DNA of 64,000 nucleotides. Origin: Hydractinia symbiolongicarpus. Taxonomy: Eukaryota; Cnidaria; Hydrozoa; Anthoathecata; Hydractiniidae. Both the position numbers and the translations under genes were made by a program. The notes beneath the pieces are model-generated. The model searched no databases and was not told the origin of the DNA. It saw only the letters and a program-made list of their open reading frames with translations. This document shows, piece by piece, positions 14,014 to 27,472 of this stretch. The stretch is from assembly GCF_029227915.1 (NCBI RefSeq), contig NC_079880.1, forward strand, positions 11,869,501 through 11,933,500. Direction: 5' to 3'. Position 1 is the stretch's first letter, and each line of letters begins with the position of its first letter.

Positions 14014-17000
14014 ATGAAATATAGAAATATTACCAGTAAACCTATTTTAACTATATTATTATTTATCTCTATACATTATGTCACATTGACGAGGACTGAA
14101 CGAAGGCAAATGATGCCGAGGTTGAAAGAAGTTAGTACGGATCAATTAGTGAATATTTATGGTAACGAAACGCAGAAAAGCGAGTTATTGGAAGAAACAA
14201 AAATAAATTTAATAAAAGAATTTGGTTTAAGAAAAAATATGTTGACGATAGGAACAAATTTAAGAAGAAGGATGCCGCATAAATTTATGAGATACCTAGT
14301 CGAACATTTTAAAGATTTGCGTAGAACGGGAAAAGCAGCTGCAGCTAACACCATCCGTGGTTGCACAGACTTAGGTGGGTTTCTTGATATTTTTCTATTT
14401 TCAATATTTTTTATATTGTTTCTACAACCATTCAATGAGAACACATTAATTTTACAAATCGTTTTTAATTTATATTGGCAGCATTCATTCAAAAACAAAC
14501 AACTTTGTTTTCATTTCTAAATTGTTCGGCACGGAACAACTGAATAACAAACCAAAGCTTATTTTGTCTATTTCGCTAAAGCAAATTCGAATGTAAGCTT
14601 TCAGATTCTTGCGCAATGTAGCATGCGCAGAACGTGCCGGTCTTTATTTTCACTGTAAAAGTGATGCAAATATCATGCAATCCTTAGAATAATTAGTCTT
14701 CAAATGATCACCGTTATTACAGATTAAGGCACCGCAAAGAGCTCAACATTGATGGTTTAAAGGACGTGTCACACTGCATTAATTTTCCCATTAATCATTA
14801 TACCTTACTTGATTCTTTTTATATACACCACACTAGCTAATATTCTCATCCCATAAATCATTAAGTTTCACCTCTAAGGTTGAGAGAACCACTACGATGG
14901 AGAACACTTTGTTAGTTTCCTACAATGTTTTACGTCATAGAGAGCGGGTTGATCGGTCTTCTAACATATTTATTTTCACCGCGCTTTCGTTAAATAAGTT
15001 AAAACTATGACAAGGATTGGGCGTTGCCACTTGATGGTACACTCTTCTTGTGGTTTGCTGCCATTAAATTCAAAAGGTTCTTTTTGACATAGCTTCTTCA
15101 TATCACTCATTAATGTTGACACTAGCTAACCAGATACTTTAGAACATCATTTACGTGAGAGAAACTTAGATTTGTAAAAATTCAAAAAATGTTATGAGAG
15201 TGCTGGGTTAACTATTTATGTAGAAAAAAAAATTATGACAAAAAATAATGAGATATACAGCCTTAATAACGTGGATAAAGTTCTTAACGAACTTTTTATT
15301 CGCCCATATTTACATGCGATGAAAAAACATCAATATTTACAGTTCTTATCATAACTTTCGTACACAAATCATTACCTTATTGACACTTCACATCAAAAAT
15401 AACATTTCAAAAAATTTCTCAAGAATGAACCATTAAGAAATAACAACGACACTATTATGCAAATATTACGTTCCTCGCTACCAGAGCTTTTCCGGCGTTA
15501 ATCAGATAATATCGAACCCTTCTCTAACGGTTTCATTTAAACCGCTTTGACTTAAAAATTTAAGATATTGTTTTTCATTATAATATAGTATTTCTTTGTT
15601 TAAACCCTCGTGGTCTTCAATAATAGCGGAAATTATTGACAAAACAAAACACAGTATCTGACTTGCTTTTTTAACTCTTTACCACTAAGATTTTCATAGC
15701 AGTTTGTTAATTAAATTTGACAGAATGGATATATTGGACAGTTTGATATTGACCATGGGATTTGAGTAAAAATCCTTTTCATCGAGATTTAAAATGTTCA
15801 CAGCGGGATGATTCTGTAAGTACAAGTCTTATATAACAAATTAAAAAGCAGAAGTTAAATTGTATGCTACATATGTGAGTGTTTCATATACGTTAAGTAC
15901 AAACTCCGTGTAACAATAAATTTGCCTTAAACATTAACAGTACTTAGAACTTAGCAAGCAAAGGTTTTTCTTGGACTTAAGTGTCACTAGATAATGTAAG
16001 AAAATAAATGGCAGCATGTTTTTGTGTGCCACTGAGTATTAAAATAATTACGCTATTTCCGTTTCAATGCAAAAAGTTTTTCATTTCACAGTTATTAGCA
16101 ATTAGTTTTAAATGAGAGCTGCGTATTATATATATAACTAGCTTATGCCGGGTTACAAAATGCTTCAAACTGCTTTCGAAGGAACTGTTACGAAGCTTAC
16201 TATATCCGCCTTGTATACAAACCCACATGGTAGGTCAAAAATAGCACTGAAAAAGATTAACGCTTTTTAACAAGCAGTTAATTAACTCGCTTATTACATT
16301 TTTCACATTTTACAACTGAGAGTTAACCTTACATTAGCGCACCATTAATTAGTTATTTGCAGAAACAAGTAGTTTCTTTAAGCTAGTTAATTAACGGTCC
16401 AATATAAACCAATACACAAACTTTGTGGTTCATTTTTTTACTTATTTATTAAAAAAATGAGGCACGTGGCCTACAGAAAAACTTAGCATATCTTAAAAAA
16501 AAGAAGAAAAGAAAACAGAAAGAGAAACCGTTGCTTTGCTAACTAAAAATGTTTCCATTCTTTCCTTAAATGTCCGACATGGTACAAATTAGTTTTGGTT
16601 TATTAAAAACATAAAGAAAGAGAAATGGACTGTTGACCCCCCTTCCTCCAATCACATCAATGCTTTTATAAAGTTGGTTTTTTTTTGAAAAAGAATATAA
16701 TTTTTTTTCTCAGCCGGATAATTTCTTCGTGTTATACACCAATGATATTAAAATCACAACGACAAATCTATTCATTGACAGTAACTGTGTTTATCTGTTT
16801 GTTTGTTACTTTTAATAATTGCTTTGTAAATAATGACGCAATTACTTGTTTGCAAAAAGAAAAAAATGCTATAGATTTAAAATACATATTGATGCATCCA
16901 AAATGATTCGGTTAAAATAATTAGAGATTTTATCCCATGTCATGAAAACATTTTTTGCTATACTTAAAATATACCTATTAATTCAGCAGCTTTGTTATTG

Positions 17001-17994
17001 TAAAAAGCAAAGTTCACTTATTCCAAAAATATTATTCTTTATTTCTAGATGATTGTATATTATTCATATTTTTTCGTTTACTTTTGTAGGAAATCAACGC
17101 CGAAAGCTTGTTCCGTTTCGTCACATATCATTCAAATTTGACGTATCAGAAATTCCCAAAGACGAACTGACTATATTTACCGAATTAAAGGTATTAATGA
17201 AAGTACCAAAAAATCTGCGACATAATTCGTACACACTAACATTATACGATGTTTTGCCAAGAAGAAAAGATGGTGCTCATAAAGAGCCAAAACTATATCG
17301 ACTTCGACACAAAGTAATCAAGATAGTACCAGGCCAATCAGAACGTTGGATAACAATCGACGCAACTGAATCTTTTCTGCTCGCAAAATCACGAAATAAA
17401 AAGCATGTTAAACTTGTTTTAAAGGCGCAGCCAGAGGGCGGTTTAGCGATAGATCCTACACTCATTGGATTAAATAATAACCATGCTGAAGAAACGGATA
17501 AAGCTTTATTAGTTATATACGGTGGAGATTTGTCGGACGCTCCTGCGAGGAGAAGAAGACGAACGAAACGTGGGGTATCATCTCCAAAACAGTCTAAAAA
17601 GTCTCAAAAGCGACGACAAAAGAACGGTAAAAAAAAGAAAAAGGGGAAAAATAGAAACAAAAAGAACAGGAAAAATCGAAAAGCATGCAGAAGAAAGAAT
17701 ATGGAGGTTGATTTCCATCAGTTTGGGTGGACTAATTGGCTATTTTCACCCACCAAATACAATGCGTATTATTGTCACGGACAATGTATGTATCCTATAC
17801 CAAGTCATTTAAAACCTACGAACCATGCTATAATACAGTCTATGATGCACGATGTGGAAAGAAAAATTGCACCACGGCCGTGCTGTGTACCCGACGAGTT
17901 CGAAGTTCTTCCTTTCTTACTGTTAGACGGTTCAGACAGGGTTGTATTTAAATTAAAAGAAGGGTTGATTGTTAAAAGTTGTTCGTGCAGGTGA
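14014..17994 (+). CDS. bmp2/4: BMP2/4 (Dpp)-type TGF-beta ligand, two exons
   Basis: Secreted morphogen precursor that, after proprotein cleavage, signals as a dimer through serine/threonine kinase BMP receptors and Smads. Exons are 14014-14374 and 17090-17994. The donor AG|GTGGGT and acceptor TTTTGTAG|GA split a Gly codon and keep frame, giving 421 residues. An in-frame TAA at 13981 supports the start. Residues 1-27 are a signal peptide; N51 is a possible glycosylation site. The prodomain carries the ANTIR motif (about 111-115) typical of BMP2/4 precursors. A furin site RTKR lies at 278-281. A linker of about 35 residues, extremely rich in Lys and Arg, follows. The cystine-knot domain runs 320-421, with Cys 320, 349, 353, 385, 386, 418 and 420, including CHGQC and C-terminal CSCR. 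Residues such as CRR, VDF, YCHG and TNHAI favour BMP2/4, although the loop before the Cys pair is one residue longer, as in BMP5-8. Candidate poly(A) signals lie at 18,699-18,709 and 18,786. Confidence 0.93.
14375..17089 (+). other. BMP intron 1 (2,715 bp)
   Basis: Phase-1 intron bounded by GTGGGT and TTTTGTAG. It is AT-rich and contains no supported gene or clear mobile element. The single intron interrupts the prodomain just after ANTIR, so the whole mature ligand is encoded by exon 2. Open frames that read across the donor or start before the acceptor are intron read-through. Confidence 0.8.
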
Positions 17995-19435
17995 AATATT
18001 GAAGCATAGTAGACTATTTTCATAGTGAAGGACAGAATCAAAATTGATGTGTGTCACAGCTCTTCATATTATCGCAACATGGGAATGTAAAACCGTAAAG
18101 GAAAACCGCAAAACAAGCACTTATAAAAGATACAGTTGAATTATACCGCGGTCTCCTACGATGGAAAAAAAGATCACATTGAAGAGAAACGTCAAACTAT
18201 CAATAACATCAAGAAATAATCTTTGTAAATCATGCTCAAAGCAAAAGTTATGCATGAAAAAAAGATATCGGTTTCACCTGTACAATTAGATAAAGTTGAC
18301 ATACATTAATTGATAAAGTAGAAACGCTATCACTTTATGAAGTCGATACTGTTTCATGTCAAACGCAAAATAGAAAACACACACGTTAGATTAAACAGAA
18401 ACTCGATTCTTGTTTATAATGGCATGTAAAATACGAACACTTCACTCACCGCCACTCTGTTTATAGAAGCTTTTATGAAAACCTTTAATTTATAAAAATG
18501 TATTATTAAAAAATCTATGTATCTACCATTTATATATATTTTGCTTTTCGTAACAGATATTAAAATATATTATAGAAGAAGACAAAATAATGCATTAATG
18601 TTTTGCATTTCCCACTTCTTTCAACAAAAAAGGCGTTTTCGTTGAGCAGAACTACAAATTATGAAAGAAAATCAGAATACCTTAGTGTGATGGTGAAAAA
18701 TAAAATAAATTTAGCGGAATATTGTCATACTAGCAAAAATATTTATGCAACATGAAAATTCGCACGCGCCTTGTGTACATAAAGAAATAAAAGTCACGCG
18801 ACTCAAACAGGAATTCATTTTATGAGCGCCACAACGACCCACATAAGTTCGAATATGTCATTTGTCAATTTTATGACAAATTAAGTGACAGGAATCTTGC
18901 TTGTATTTTCGCGTTGGATTCTAAAATGCAAAAACCCATGCAAAATTAAACAGACTAATATTTTACAGTTTGAGTTTAGACTTGTCTGTTGGTATTCTCT
19001 AACGTAACGCACAACACTTGAAAGAAGATCAATTTGTTTAATCGATAAAGGCAAAATTAGAAAAACTTAAGGGGTTTTTTACATTAGGGGCGGAAAAAAT
19101 GGCTGAAATGATTTCGTCCTGCCTTTATAAAAAAGGGTTTGTTTATATGGCGTACCGTTCGGCTTAAGTCTGGCTCCTGCTTAGCTCAACTGGGATGCAG
19201 CTTAGCTTAACTGGGATCTTTCTTAGCTTGGACAAAAATCTTCCACAAAGTGATTTCTGGCATAATTATTAATAAAAGCGGGATTCTGCCAAACATCTTG
19301 TTCTGGGAAAATCGTACCATCATGTTGGTTTTTAAGTTAACATTGAAAAAACGTAGTTTTGAAAAATAATTTTCCTTTAACGCATCTCATAAAAAAACAA
19401 ATAAAGAAACGTATCACGTTGGAAAGACACGCTTA

Positions 19436-19472
19436 AAGGAAACCTTGCATTTAAACAATGCAAGGTTTCCTT
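19436..19472. repeat. Perfect 16-bp hairpin
   Basis: AAGGAAACCTTGCATT, a 5-base loop TAAAC, then the exact reverse complement of the arm. It is a perfect stem in otherwise unstructured DNA. The flanks are nearly complementary too, broken by a single extra A. It could be the core of a palindromic miniature transposon or the stem of a small RNA precursor. At 16 bp it is shorter than a typical microRNA hairpin. Confidence 0.75.
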
Positions 19473-21221
19473 AATATCAAACTAATAACACGAGATGTCG
19501 ATATTGGCTGTTACATGCTTTCAGCCTGACCTACAAGTGTGAAACAGTAGCGACTTTGGAGCCTGCAAGCTTTAGGATGGTGACAATTTCATCCCTTTGT
19601 CCATGTTTTAAAAAAATGACAAAAAAAATCTTTGTTTCATTCACTTTGTCCATGATTTTGTGTATTTTTTCTAATCATCAGACAGTAAATGTTTCAGGTG
19701 ATTCAATACAAAATCTACTTAAGGCTTCAAATATGATTTCTTTTTATTATACAAAATCATTCGTCTCAAAAGGAAAAGTATGATACGTACCAATTTATGT
19801 GTAATTCCCAAATGTGGTGAACAAGAGAAAAATGGCTAAATTTTGTTTATCATTTTAACCCATTTGCAGGTACCAAATTGACCTTAAAATACAGGGGTGA
19901 GTAGCATTTATCATGCTAAAATCTTGTTCTATTCGCGCCCAAACCAGTATAGTTACTGCTTTTGCTAGTTTTATGGAGCCCTTGAGCTTCTTTTACAAGT
20001 AGACACTTGGAGATCACTAGATACTATTTCGGACCTCTCATTTCAATTTTTCGCCTCTTTACTTTTGAAATTTCAATAATACAGTTCTAATAAAATCGAC
20101 TTTTTAAATTTTTCGCCTGCCATGCGACGCAATATTTGCACCTGTGAATAACGCCACTTGTGTACTCAGGCGACATAATCTATTAAAGGTTTTTGGATTT
20201 CAATCTCATAGCTATTAAGGTTGGAATAAAATAGTTAATATGACGCTAAATACTGTAATGTCTGACGCAAAAATTATACTACTCTTCGTACAGGATGCAT
20301 AAAATCCAGTAAAGAAAAAAAAAATTTTTTTTATAAGAGTTTGAAAGAATCGTTAATGAAAGCCTTAAGAAAGATGTTTTTTAAGTAAACGTGAACAATC
20401 GATATTCTCCGCAAAAAACAGCCCAGTAAACCAATTTAATAGAAGTTGTAGAGAATTAGATGTCTTCCATTTTTTTTTTGCATTATTTGATGTGTTTATC
20501 CCATTTTTTGCTTAGTATTATTACGGATGTTTCTTCCCCGCCACAAATTCAAGTTAGTGGTGAATAACCTAGGATTAAAAATTTTGCTGGCATAGTTACA
20601 ACTTATAATGGTGAGAAATATCCATGGAATCAAATTCGTTAAACATAGAACTGCTTTGTAAATCCATTCAAAAAACCATGTTTCCAAGCATGCTAATTAC
20701 ATTTAAGGAAGATATTTTCCGAGTACTGGTTCATTGATTTCAAGCATGGTAATTAAATATCAGACAAGGAAAATGTCATTTTATCGAAGTTATGTTTTCA
20801 ATAGGGCGCCAACTTTTCGTGTGGTAGAGTTCCGGTAGAAGTTCCGGCCGAGTCATGCCATAGAATATAAAAGTATAAGAGGATCTTTTCTGCTTAATAT
20901 GTAGCGGGGGAATAGGGTTGTTATCTTGGGCGGTTGTCTAGTTGAGCAGAATTTGTGCTTGCGCACCTTCCGTAGCTTAAATGGGAGCTTAAAATAACCT
21001 ACAACCCCATTTGCAGAACCTTCGTTGATAACAATACCATTAGAAACTAAAAAGGCTAGTAGAAATAATAATAACAATGATAATAATGAAAAGAGGACGT
21101 TTAATATTTGTGTAAAAGAAGTGTGCACATTCATTTCTCCTGCAATTAGATCGACATAAACTTTCTGTGTTGGGAAAGTTGATTTTAGTAAAATCATAAA
21201 GGAGAATAGCAAAATGGTTTA

Positions 21222-21252
<31 letters not shown>

Positions 21253-21413
21253 TTGTTTTGTTTCGTTTTGTTTCGTTTTGTTTTGTTTTGTCTTGTTTTG
21301 TTTTGTTTTGTTTTTTTGTTTTTTGTTTTGTTTTGTTTTGTTTTGTTATGTTTTGTTTTGTTTTGTTTTGTTTTGTTTTGTTTTGTTTTGTTTTGTTTTG
21401 TTTTGTTTTGTTT
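21222..21413 (+). repeat. (TTTTG)n microsatellite
   Basis: About 190 bases of near-perfect TTTTG pentanucleotide repeat with a few substitutions and T insertions in its left half and a pure right half. The open frames through it (runs of Phe, Cys, Val and Leu) are artefacts of the repeat. Confidence 0.97.
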
Positions 21414-22029
21414 CAGTGGACAAAAATTTTGTCAAACAGGTGTAAGGACAGATAATTACAGTCGTTATATTGTGATGAAAATTAAAGTGCACGATTTCAT
21501 TTCTAACGAAGCGATTAAAGTAATTATCATCACGTTTTGTACTTCCATTTTGACATGCACAAAATAAATGAAGTAATTATGTGGGTAACTTCTTATTGCA
21601 GAGGTTATCCAAACTGCCGTCTTAACGTGTTGTCAAATATCACTCGCAACAGAATATCGTGACTATATCGAAGATGCAATGAGATTGTATGAGCTACCCT
21701 GGATTTTGTTCTCAGGGGCATTGTGTTAACTTCGTAAAAACCCTCATTCAATAAGCTTTAATTAAAATAAAACAGAGATATCAGTATAATCCTAGACAGG
21801 AGAATTAGATGGACGCAAAGTTTAGGTTAAAGGAAAAAAACTGTCGAAGCATTTACTTTATTTTATAAAAACATGTTTTTGCTGAGAAATGAATTAGAGA
21901 ATTCAACAACCAGAATGTTTTGCTACGATTGCAGACAAAACGCTTTCCAAATTTCCTCTTTCTACTTTCATTTTAATACTGTCTTGTGCTTTTTAAGAGA
22001 TCAAATACTTTATCAGGGAAACTTTACTT

Positions 22030-22130
22030 TTGGCGAATTTCGCGATTCTCGGCCCTTTTTTGTGTAAATTTATCTTGTAAAAACTTTGGAAGTGACTATT
22101 CGCGAAAATTTATTCAGTATAAACTTTTTT
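22030..22130. repeat. CGCGAA-motif dispersed repeat relic
   Basis: Contains GCGAATTTCGCGATTC and ATTCGCGAAAATTTATTC, matching words at 6.7-7.15 kb. Probably a second relic of the same dispersed repeat. Confidence 0.4.
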
Positions 22131-24419
22131 AAATACATGTGTGCGTGTGAACATTATTACACCTTTTATGCTTTTACACAAAAATCTTATCTTTTATTGT
22201 GATAACTAATAAAAAAGGGAATGGTTTGTATTATTTAAAATTATTTACGGGATTATCATATCTGCTCCACCCGTCCGCAATTTGCTACAAACCTATTACA
22301 AAGATTACCAAACAATAGATGCAGTAAAAAATTAATGGCTTTTGCCATGACCCAGGAGCTAATTAAACTTTTATGGTAAAAATATTTCATACAGACGTCT
22401 AGAAAGAAGTCACCTGGCTGTAATTAATGTCACATTTCGTGAATTTTTTTACTACTTCATTTTTTTCTTCACACATCTTAAATAACGCATTGACGTCATG
22501 TTAAGCACATTCGAAAATCATTAGCAAGTATCTGTGCGAACTGAGCTGAATATAATCTGAATGATGATCACTTTGAGGAATCAATTAATAACATCTCGGT
22601 TTCTTGCTCGCATGATTCATATTACTTAACAACTTTACCTCTTGAAACTGATGAAGCAATGCAAAGGTGTTTATGGATACTTTGAGTACTGTAAAATTAG
22701 TTAAAAACTTTTCAGCTGTTTTTAATATGGCAATTTAAGTTTTCTATATTGAACTGCAACATATTAGTGGTGAAAATGTGCAATAATCTCTCTTTTATTT
22801 TTTTCTCTTTTTCTCGCCAATTAATTAATAAATTTGTACTTACGTGTCGTTTGTTTTTTCCTGCTTGGGTTTGTTTGTTTTGTTTCGCAAGTTTTATTAT
22901 ATTTATTTTCCCTGCTACTAATAATCTTTTAAGTTTCCATCTTTTTCTTCGTTCCCAAGATGGCATCTCATTTATGATTCAATAAGTTTTTAACTTACCT
23001 TGTCAAGAACTTTTCAATTTAGAACCTGCGCAGTAAATTAAACTTGGTCTTCTCTCATTTATAAAAATTTTTCCATTTTAAAACATTTTAATAATTTACG
23101 TTACAACTTTAACCAGCAATCAAATAGAAACCGAAAATTATATTAAAATTATAAAAACAAACAAACAGAACACAAAACATATGTTATCGTGGAAAAACAC
23201 GTAAAGACACGTAAAATTGCACCACAAGGTAAAATACCTCAAAATTAAAAAAAAAAATGGATTATTTCTAAGAGAATCGGGAGGTAACATGGCGAGAGTG
23301 TAAGAATGGGTTCGGCGGATTTGTCGACAGTACACCCTAAGTTAATATTAATTAATGCAATAAATAAATGTTTTTATTGACGTTATCTTTTTACTTTAGA
23401 TGCGTTGTTTTTCTTAATACAGCAATTTTTTAAATAATAATTAGCAAAATCTTTTTTCCTTCTCAGCAGGTTTATCTTTTATTCAATAGGTCCGAAAGCT
23501 TCTCTGCTTTCTAGATTTGCTGCTTCTCATTCTTCGCCACAACCTCTCTAAGGGCTGGGTTTCAAGTAGCCCTGAGTTCTGTTTCGGCAGGTAAAAGCAA
23601 TAACGTTCCCTTTTGTAGGTGTCCACTCTTTTTATTCCAGCATTATACAAAACTTAATGGTTTTAAGGGACGGTGTCAATGAATGTGACTGGTGTCTTAG
23701 AGGAGGCATGAATGCTTACTCATGGACCCCACCAGATCCCAATAATGAGTAAATTTCACCAATCCTCGTGTTTTCACATTTATGTGTGTTTGTTTCAGTA
23801 CAGCTGAAACCCATTAGCTTTCCGATCAACCCTGTAAAGGGAAAATTACAGAAGTTCTATAGCGACTTTTTATTCTTTTATAATACACCTCCATTTTTTT
23901 TTATTAAGACTAGTTCTATCTGCATTCAGATGTACTTACTTCTATTCTCACTCTTTCGGATATGGATTAAATGCGGAAAAGATTAGTTAAAGTTTTGTTT
24001 CGGGATTTCAAAAAGACAAAACTCTTGGAATGTTTTAAACTCGAAGTGTAAAGATAGAAATGAAAAGAAGTTGCAATTTCAACGATTATACGACATTTAG
24101 CTCTAGTAGCATTTTATAATTTTCTTTTCGCACAGCTATCACAACAAACCATATTTTTTTATAAAGAATATTTTCGTAGATAAGCTCTTGTGAATTTCAA
24201 ATCAATCCATATTATTTTAAACTTTTATCATTCTACGTAAATGATTTGAGGATATTAAAATAAGTTAAATAATTGAAGATAAATAGTAAAAAAAAAACAT
24301 GGAAAAGAAAAATAATTTGTAACTGTTGCCAAAAAATAGAAATTTTTATTTTCGCGTTGAAAATTGATTCTTCTGTGAATATGTGTTGGTGTTTTTGCGA
24401 TCACTATTAATCAATAACA

Positions 24420-24446
24420 AAGAATAGTCGTTAGCCCGTGGAATTC
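24420..24446 (-). mobile_element. Degenerate Helitron-like 3' end
   Basis: On the minus strand this reads TTCCACGGGCTAACGACTAT, nearly the same as the end at 9971-9990, with the final CTAG mutated to CTAT. Only this terminal scrap is recognisable. Confidence 0.3.
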
Positions 24447-27400
24447 CAGTCCTCAGATTTTGCCAGGCGTGCATATTTCCTGTAAAGATACTTCGTATAT
24501 ATTTATCCGTCTTTTGTGTATGAAGAATTTACTTACCTTGTGGGAAAGTTGATTTATACTGAAGGATGATGCAACCATTTTTAACAACATAGAGTTATTT
24601 TATTATTTTTAAAGTGGAATCAAAGGTTTTTTACAAGATATAGGAAGCATGCAAAGAAGGATTGTGTTGATACATTTTGAAGAAAAAAAAAACTAAACAG
24701 GGATAAGGACAAATTGCTCCTCGACATTACAATTCAATCTGGGTCATTTTAAACTGGATACTGTTTTCTAACCACGCGCATTCCAAACATGTTTTTCTGC
24801 ACATTTTTAGAATTAGTGGTGAAACTGACCTCGTTAGACATAGTGCTGCTAAAAATAGCAGTAATTATGAAAATTAAAAAAGCGACTCTTTAGACAGGCA
24901 AGTAAAAAGAATTGTTTATCTTTTTCGATAGCGTAATTTGAGGCAAGACGAGTTTCAGGGAAGAAACTGAAAAAATCAGAAAACAAGGGTTATTTAAAAA
25001 AAAAAGGTTGTTACAGGCTTAAGCAATGATACAAAACCTTAAACAAACAAAAAAAAATACAGAAAAAAAAAGCAACATGGATGCCATTTTGTTTGATATA
25101 CCGCAATAGTGTGCTGATTCTTCTTTCTTATTTCGTGGTAAAAGTCATAAAATTCAATTTGGATGTGCTACACAGTAATTACTTTTTTAACGATTTGCCT
25201 TTAGTGCCACAGCTCCAATCTTTGTTGTATTTTTTACCCTTTTAAGTTTGCTCAGAAGTCAATCTTACTTGATGCGATAACCCCTTTTTACACTAAGTAA
25301 ATCTGAAACTTCATGTGTTCTAAAAGATACATACATAAATGCTCTATACGATGCTGTTTTTTTTTTAACATACAAAAATTCCAATAATAAGTCTGGAGCA
25401 CCACTGACTTCGCTTTGCTAACTTCCAGCAAAAAGTTTTGCTGTCGTAAACAGTAAAACGCTCTAATGAAAGCAGTTTTAAAGCCCTAGACAAACAGAGA
25501 CGATTTAATGTAACTTTTGTTGTTTTGTTGTATTCAATGCTTTCAGTAATAAGTATACAGAAAAAGCAAACCTTTCTTTTAATTTCTACTTTCGTAAACT
25601 TTCTTGCATTATATAAAATTGAAATTAAAAATTGTTTCGACTATTTGCGCATAAGGTAAGATTTATGGGACACAAGAGGAGTAGGATATCCTTCGCATTT
25701 CAAATTTAGAGTAAAAATTCTCAATAGGCGGGACCACAAAAGGTTCTTGCTGAAGAGAGGTGTCTGCTGCATAGAACTTTTAAAATTTTAACATCTTCTC
25801 GTAATAGGTTGAACGTAAATGTCATTTAAGATTTCCAACCCTTACTTAATCAGGAACCTAAGTGTAAATGAACCGACGAAGCTGGTTAAATTAAGAGTGC
25901 ACCAAGAATGTAACCAGCTTCATCACAGATGCATATTTACCGCAAGCGTTAAGTATTTCACTCAATTTCGAATGTTCTAAGTTCGAGATTATGAATGTTT
26001 TTGAGAAGCACGAAACGAAAAAAAAAAACCAGAAAAGAGCTTCAGTGATACTTCAATGTCTTTTAGAAGGTAGTATGTCTTAACGCTCCTCTATATACAT
26101 TTAACATGCTAAAAAAATTTTAAAATGCTTTGAATATTTCTCTTCTGTAAATGTTCGAACGATGTTGCATCTTTATGGGTAACATTAGCAGTTTATTAAA
26201 AAAATATGTTTCGTGAAATAATAAACTAGCTATCGCACGGACTTGTAGTATGTATTATATTTTCTTATTTTAAGACTAAAATAACTTTCTGCTAAGAATA
26301 CTAAAAATATATATTACCTTGACTACCATACAATAACTAGTAACTTTTATGCACCAACGGTATAATAGAGAGATTCTACTGTAGTACAAAAACGGCTAAT
26401 AAGTGAAATCAAGCACAACATACATATTTCATATTTCATATTTCGTATCTACAATTTAAATGATTTTTTACTGTAAAGTTAATATTTCCCCCAGAAAGCA
26501 TTTCAATCTTTTTTTAACTAAGACAGTTAGCTCAATTCTTTCTATATCTCCTTTAGTTTGGTCTGTTTGATGTGCGAGGATAAAAGATAATGTAAAAGTC
26601 GGGAAGCATACTTGAACCTTAATATTTGAGGCTTAAATTCTCAATTAATCCTTCTCAACACGAAAATACATTTTGTGACAGATCTCGTGCGATAAAATTA
26701 ATTTGCAAAATATATGCAAACTATTTTGGAAATTAATTCGCCATTTTATTAAATCTTTCTGTACTTTTTTCAGTTTGATTGATTGTCTATCAATGTTGTC
26801 AACAGCTGTTCATGCAGGACCATTTTATTTTAATTCAATTTATTTTAACTATATATTCACCTATAATTTAAAATTTTATTTTTTATTAAACTCTTAGCCA
26901 ATCTAAAGGGCAAATTAATTAAAAATATATATTTAATAATTCTTTATTAGATTCTCTATAATTTTTATTAGCACATGTGTGCACACCTGTTTCTGCATGA
27001 TTGGTTTGTTGATGCCGCAATCTGAAATAAATAACGATTTAATAAACACGCAATTAGTCGAGATAATTTCTTCATGAAACACAGTCACAACAACCAAGGT
27101 AAATTTTTATCACTCTACGATCCCAAATTTGTAATTGAGATAATTTTCGACTATTTCGTTCTAAACCCTTACATGTTCCTGTTTCTTTTTGACATGAGCT
27201 TACCATTACATCAGTACAGCAGTTAGCAACTCTGGACAAGATCTGCTATACTTTCTATTTTCCTAATCAAGAACAGTAGACTTTCCGACGAACATAAAAA
27301 GCAAACAATAACGGAATGCCAATTTTTTCTTTGTGAATTTCTTCGAAAACAAGTAAAACAAACACTACCAGTAGAGTATGTACTAAGTAAGCAATTGTAT

Positions 27401-27460
27401 AAACAGCAACTTCAAGAATTATGTTAGAGCTCGGATCTAGATCCTGACATAAGTTTGCTC

Positions 27461-27472
27461 TTCATTTAGAAA
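27461..27472 (+). promoter_or_regulatory. Splice acceptor just before the copy 1 start
   Basis: TTCATTTAG at 27461-27469 is followed by AAA and the ATG. Copy 2 has the same layout (CAATTTTTAG, AAA, ATG at 32,741-32,756) although the DNA further upstream differs. This fits a 3' splice site belonging to a 5' untranslated intron or to spliced-leader trans-splicing, which is known in hydrozoans. Confidence 0.45.

Larger units (their letters stand above)
17995..27469. other. Gene-free stretch downstream of BMP
   Basis: Contains the BMP 3' untranslated region at its left end, a perfect hairpin at 19,436-19,472, a (TTTTG)n array at 21.2-21.4 kb, a CGCGAA repeat relic at 22.0-22.1 kb and a degenerate inverted Helitron-like 3' end at 24.42-24.45 kb. 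No open frame has recognisable domains. The region before 27,470 probably holds the 5' untranslated exon or intron of the first actinoporin-like gene. Flanking DNA around 26.73 and 26.97 kb resembles that around 32.22 and 32.42 kb, so the duplication that made the two genes included upstream sequence. Confidence 0.55.

Noticed and set aside
14157..14498. Antisense frame over BMP exon 1
   Set aside because: Shadow of the real coding exon; no independent support.
14375..14520. Extension of the first BMP exon as a 168-residue protein
   Set aside because: Continues past a good donor (AG|GTGGGT) into AT-rich intron; the frame joins cleanly to the exon at 17,090.
19175..19240. Three imperfect copies of CTTAGCTNAACTGGGAT
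   Set aside because: Too short and degenerate to define an element, although mildly repetitive.
21214..21567. Open frames rich in Phe, Cys, Val and Leu
   Set aside because: Produced entirely by the (TTTTG)n repeat in all three frames; the same occurs at 62,080-62,428.
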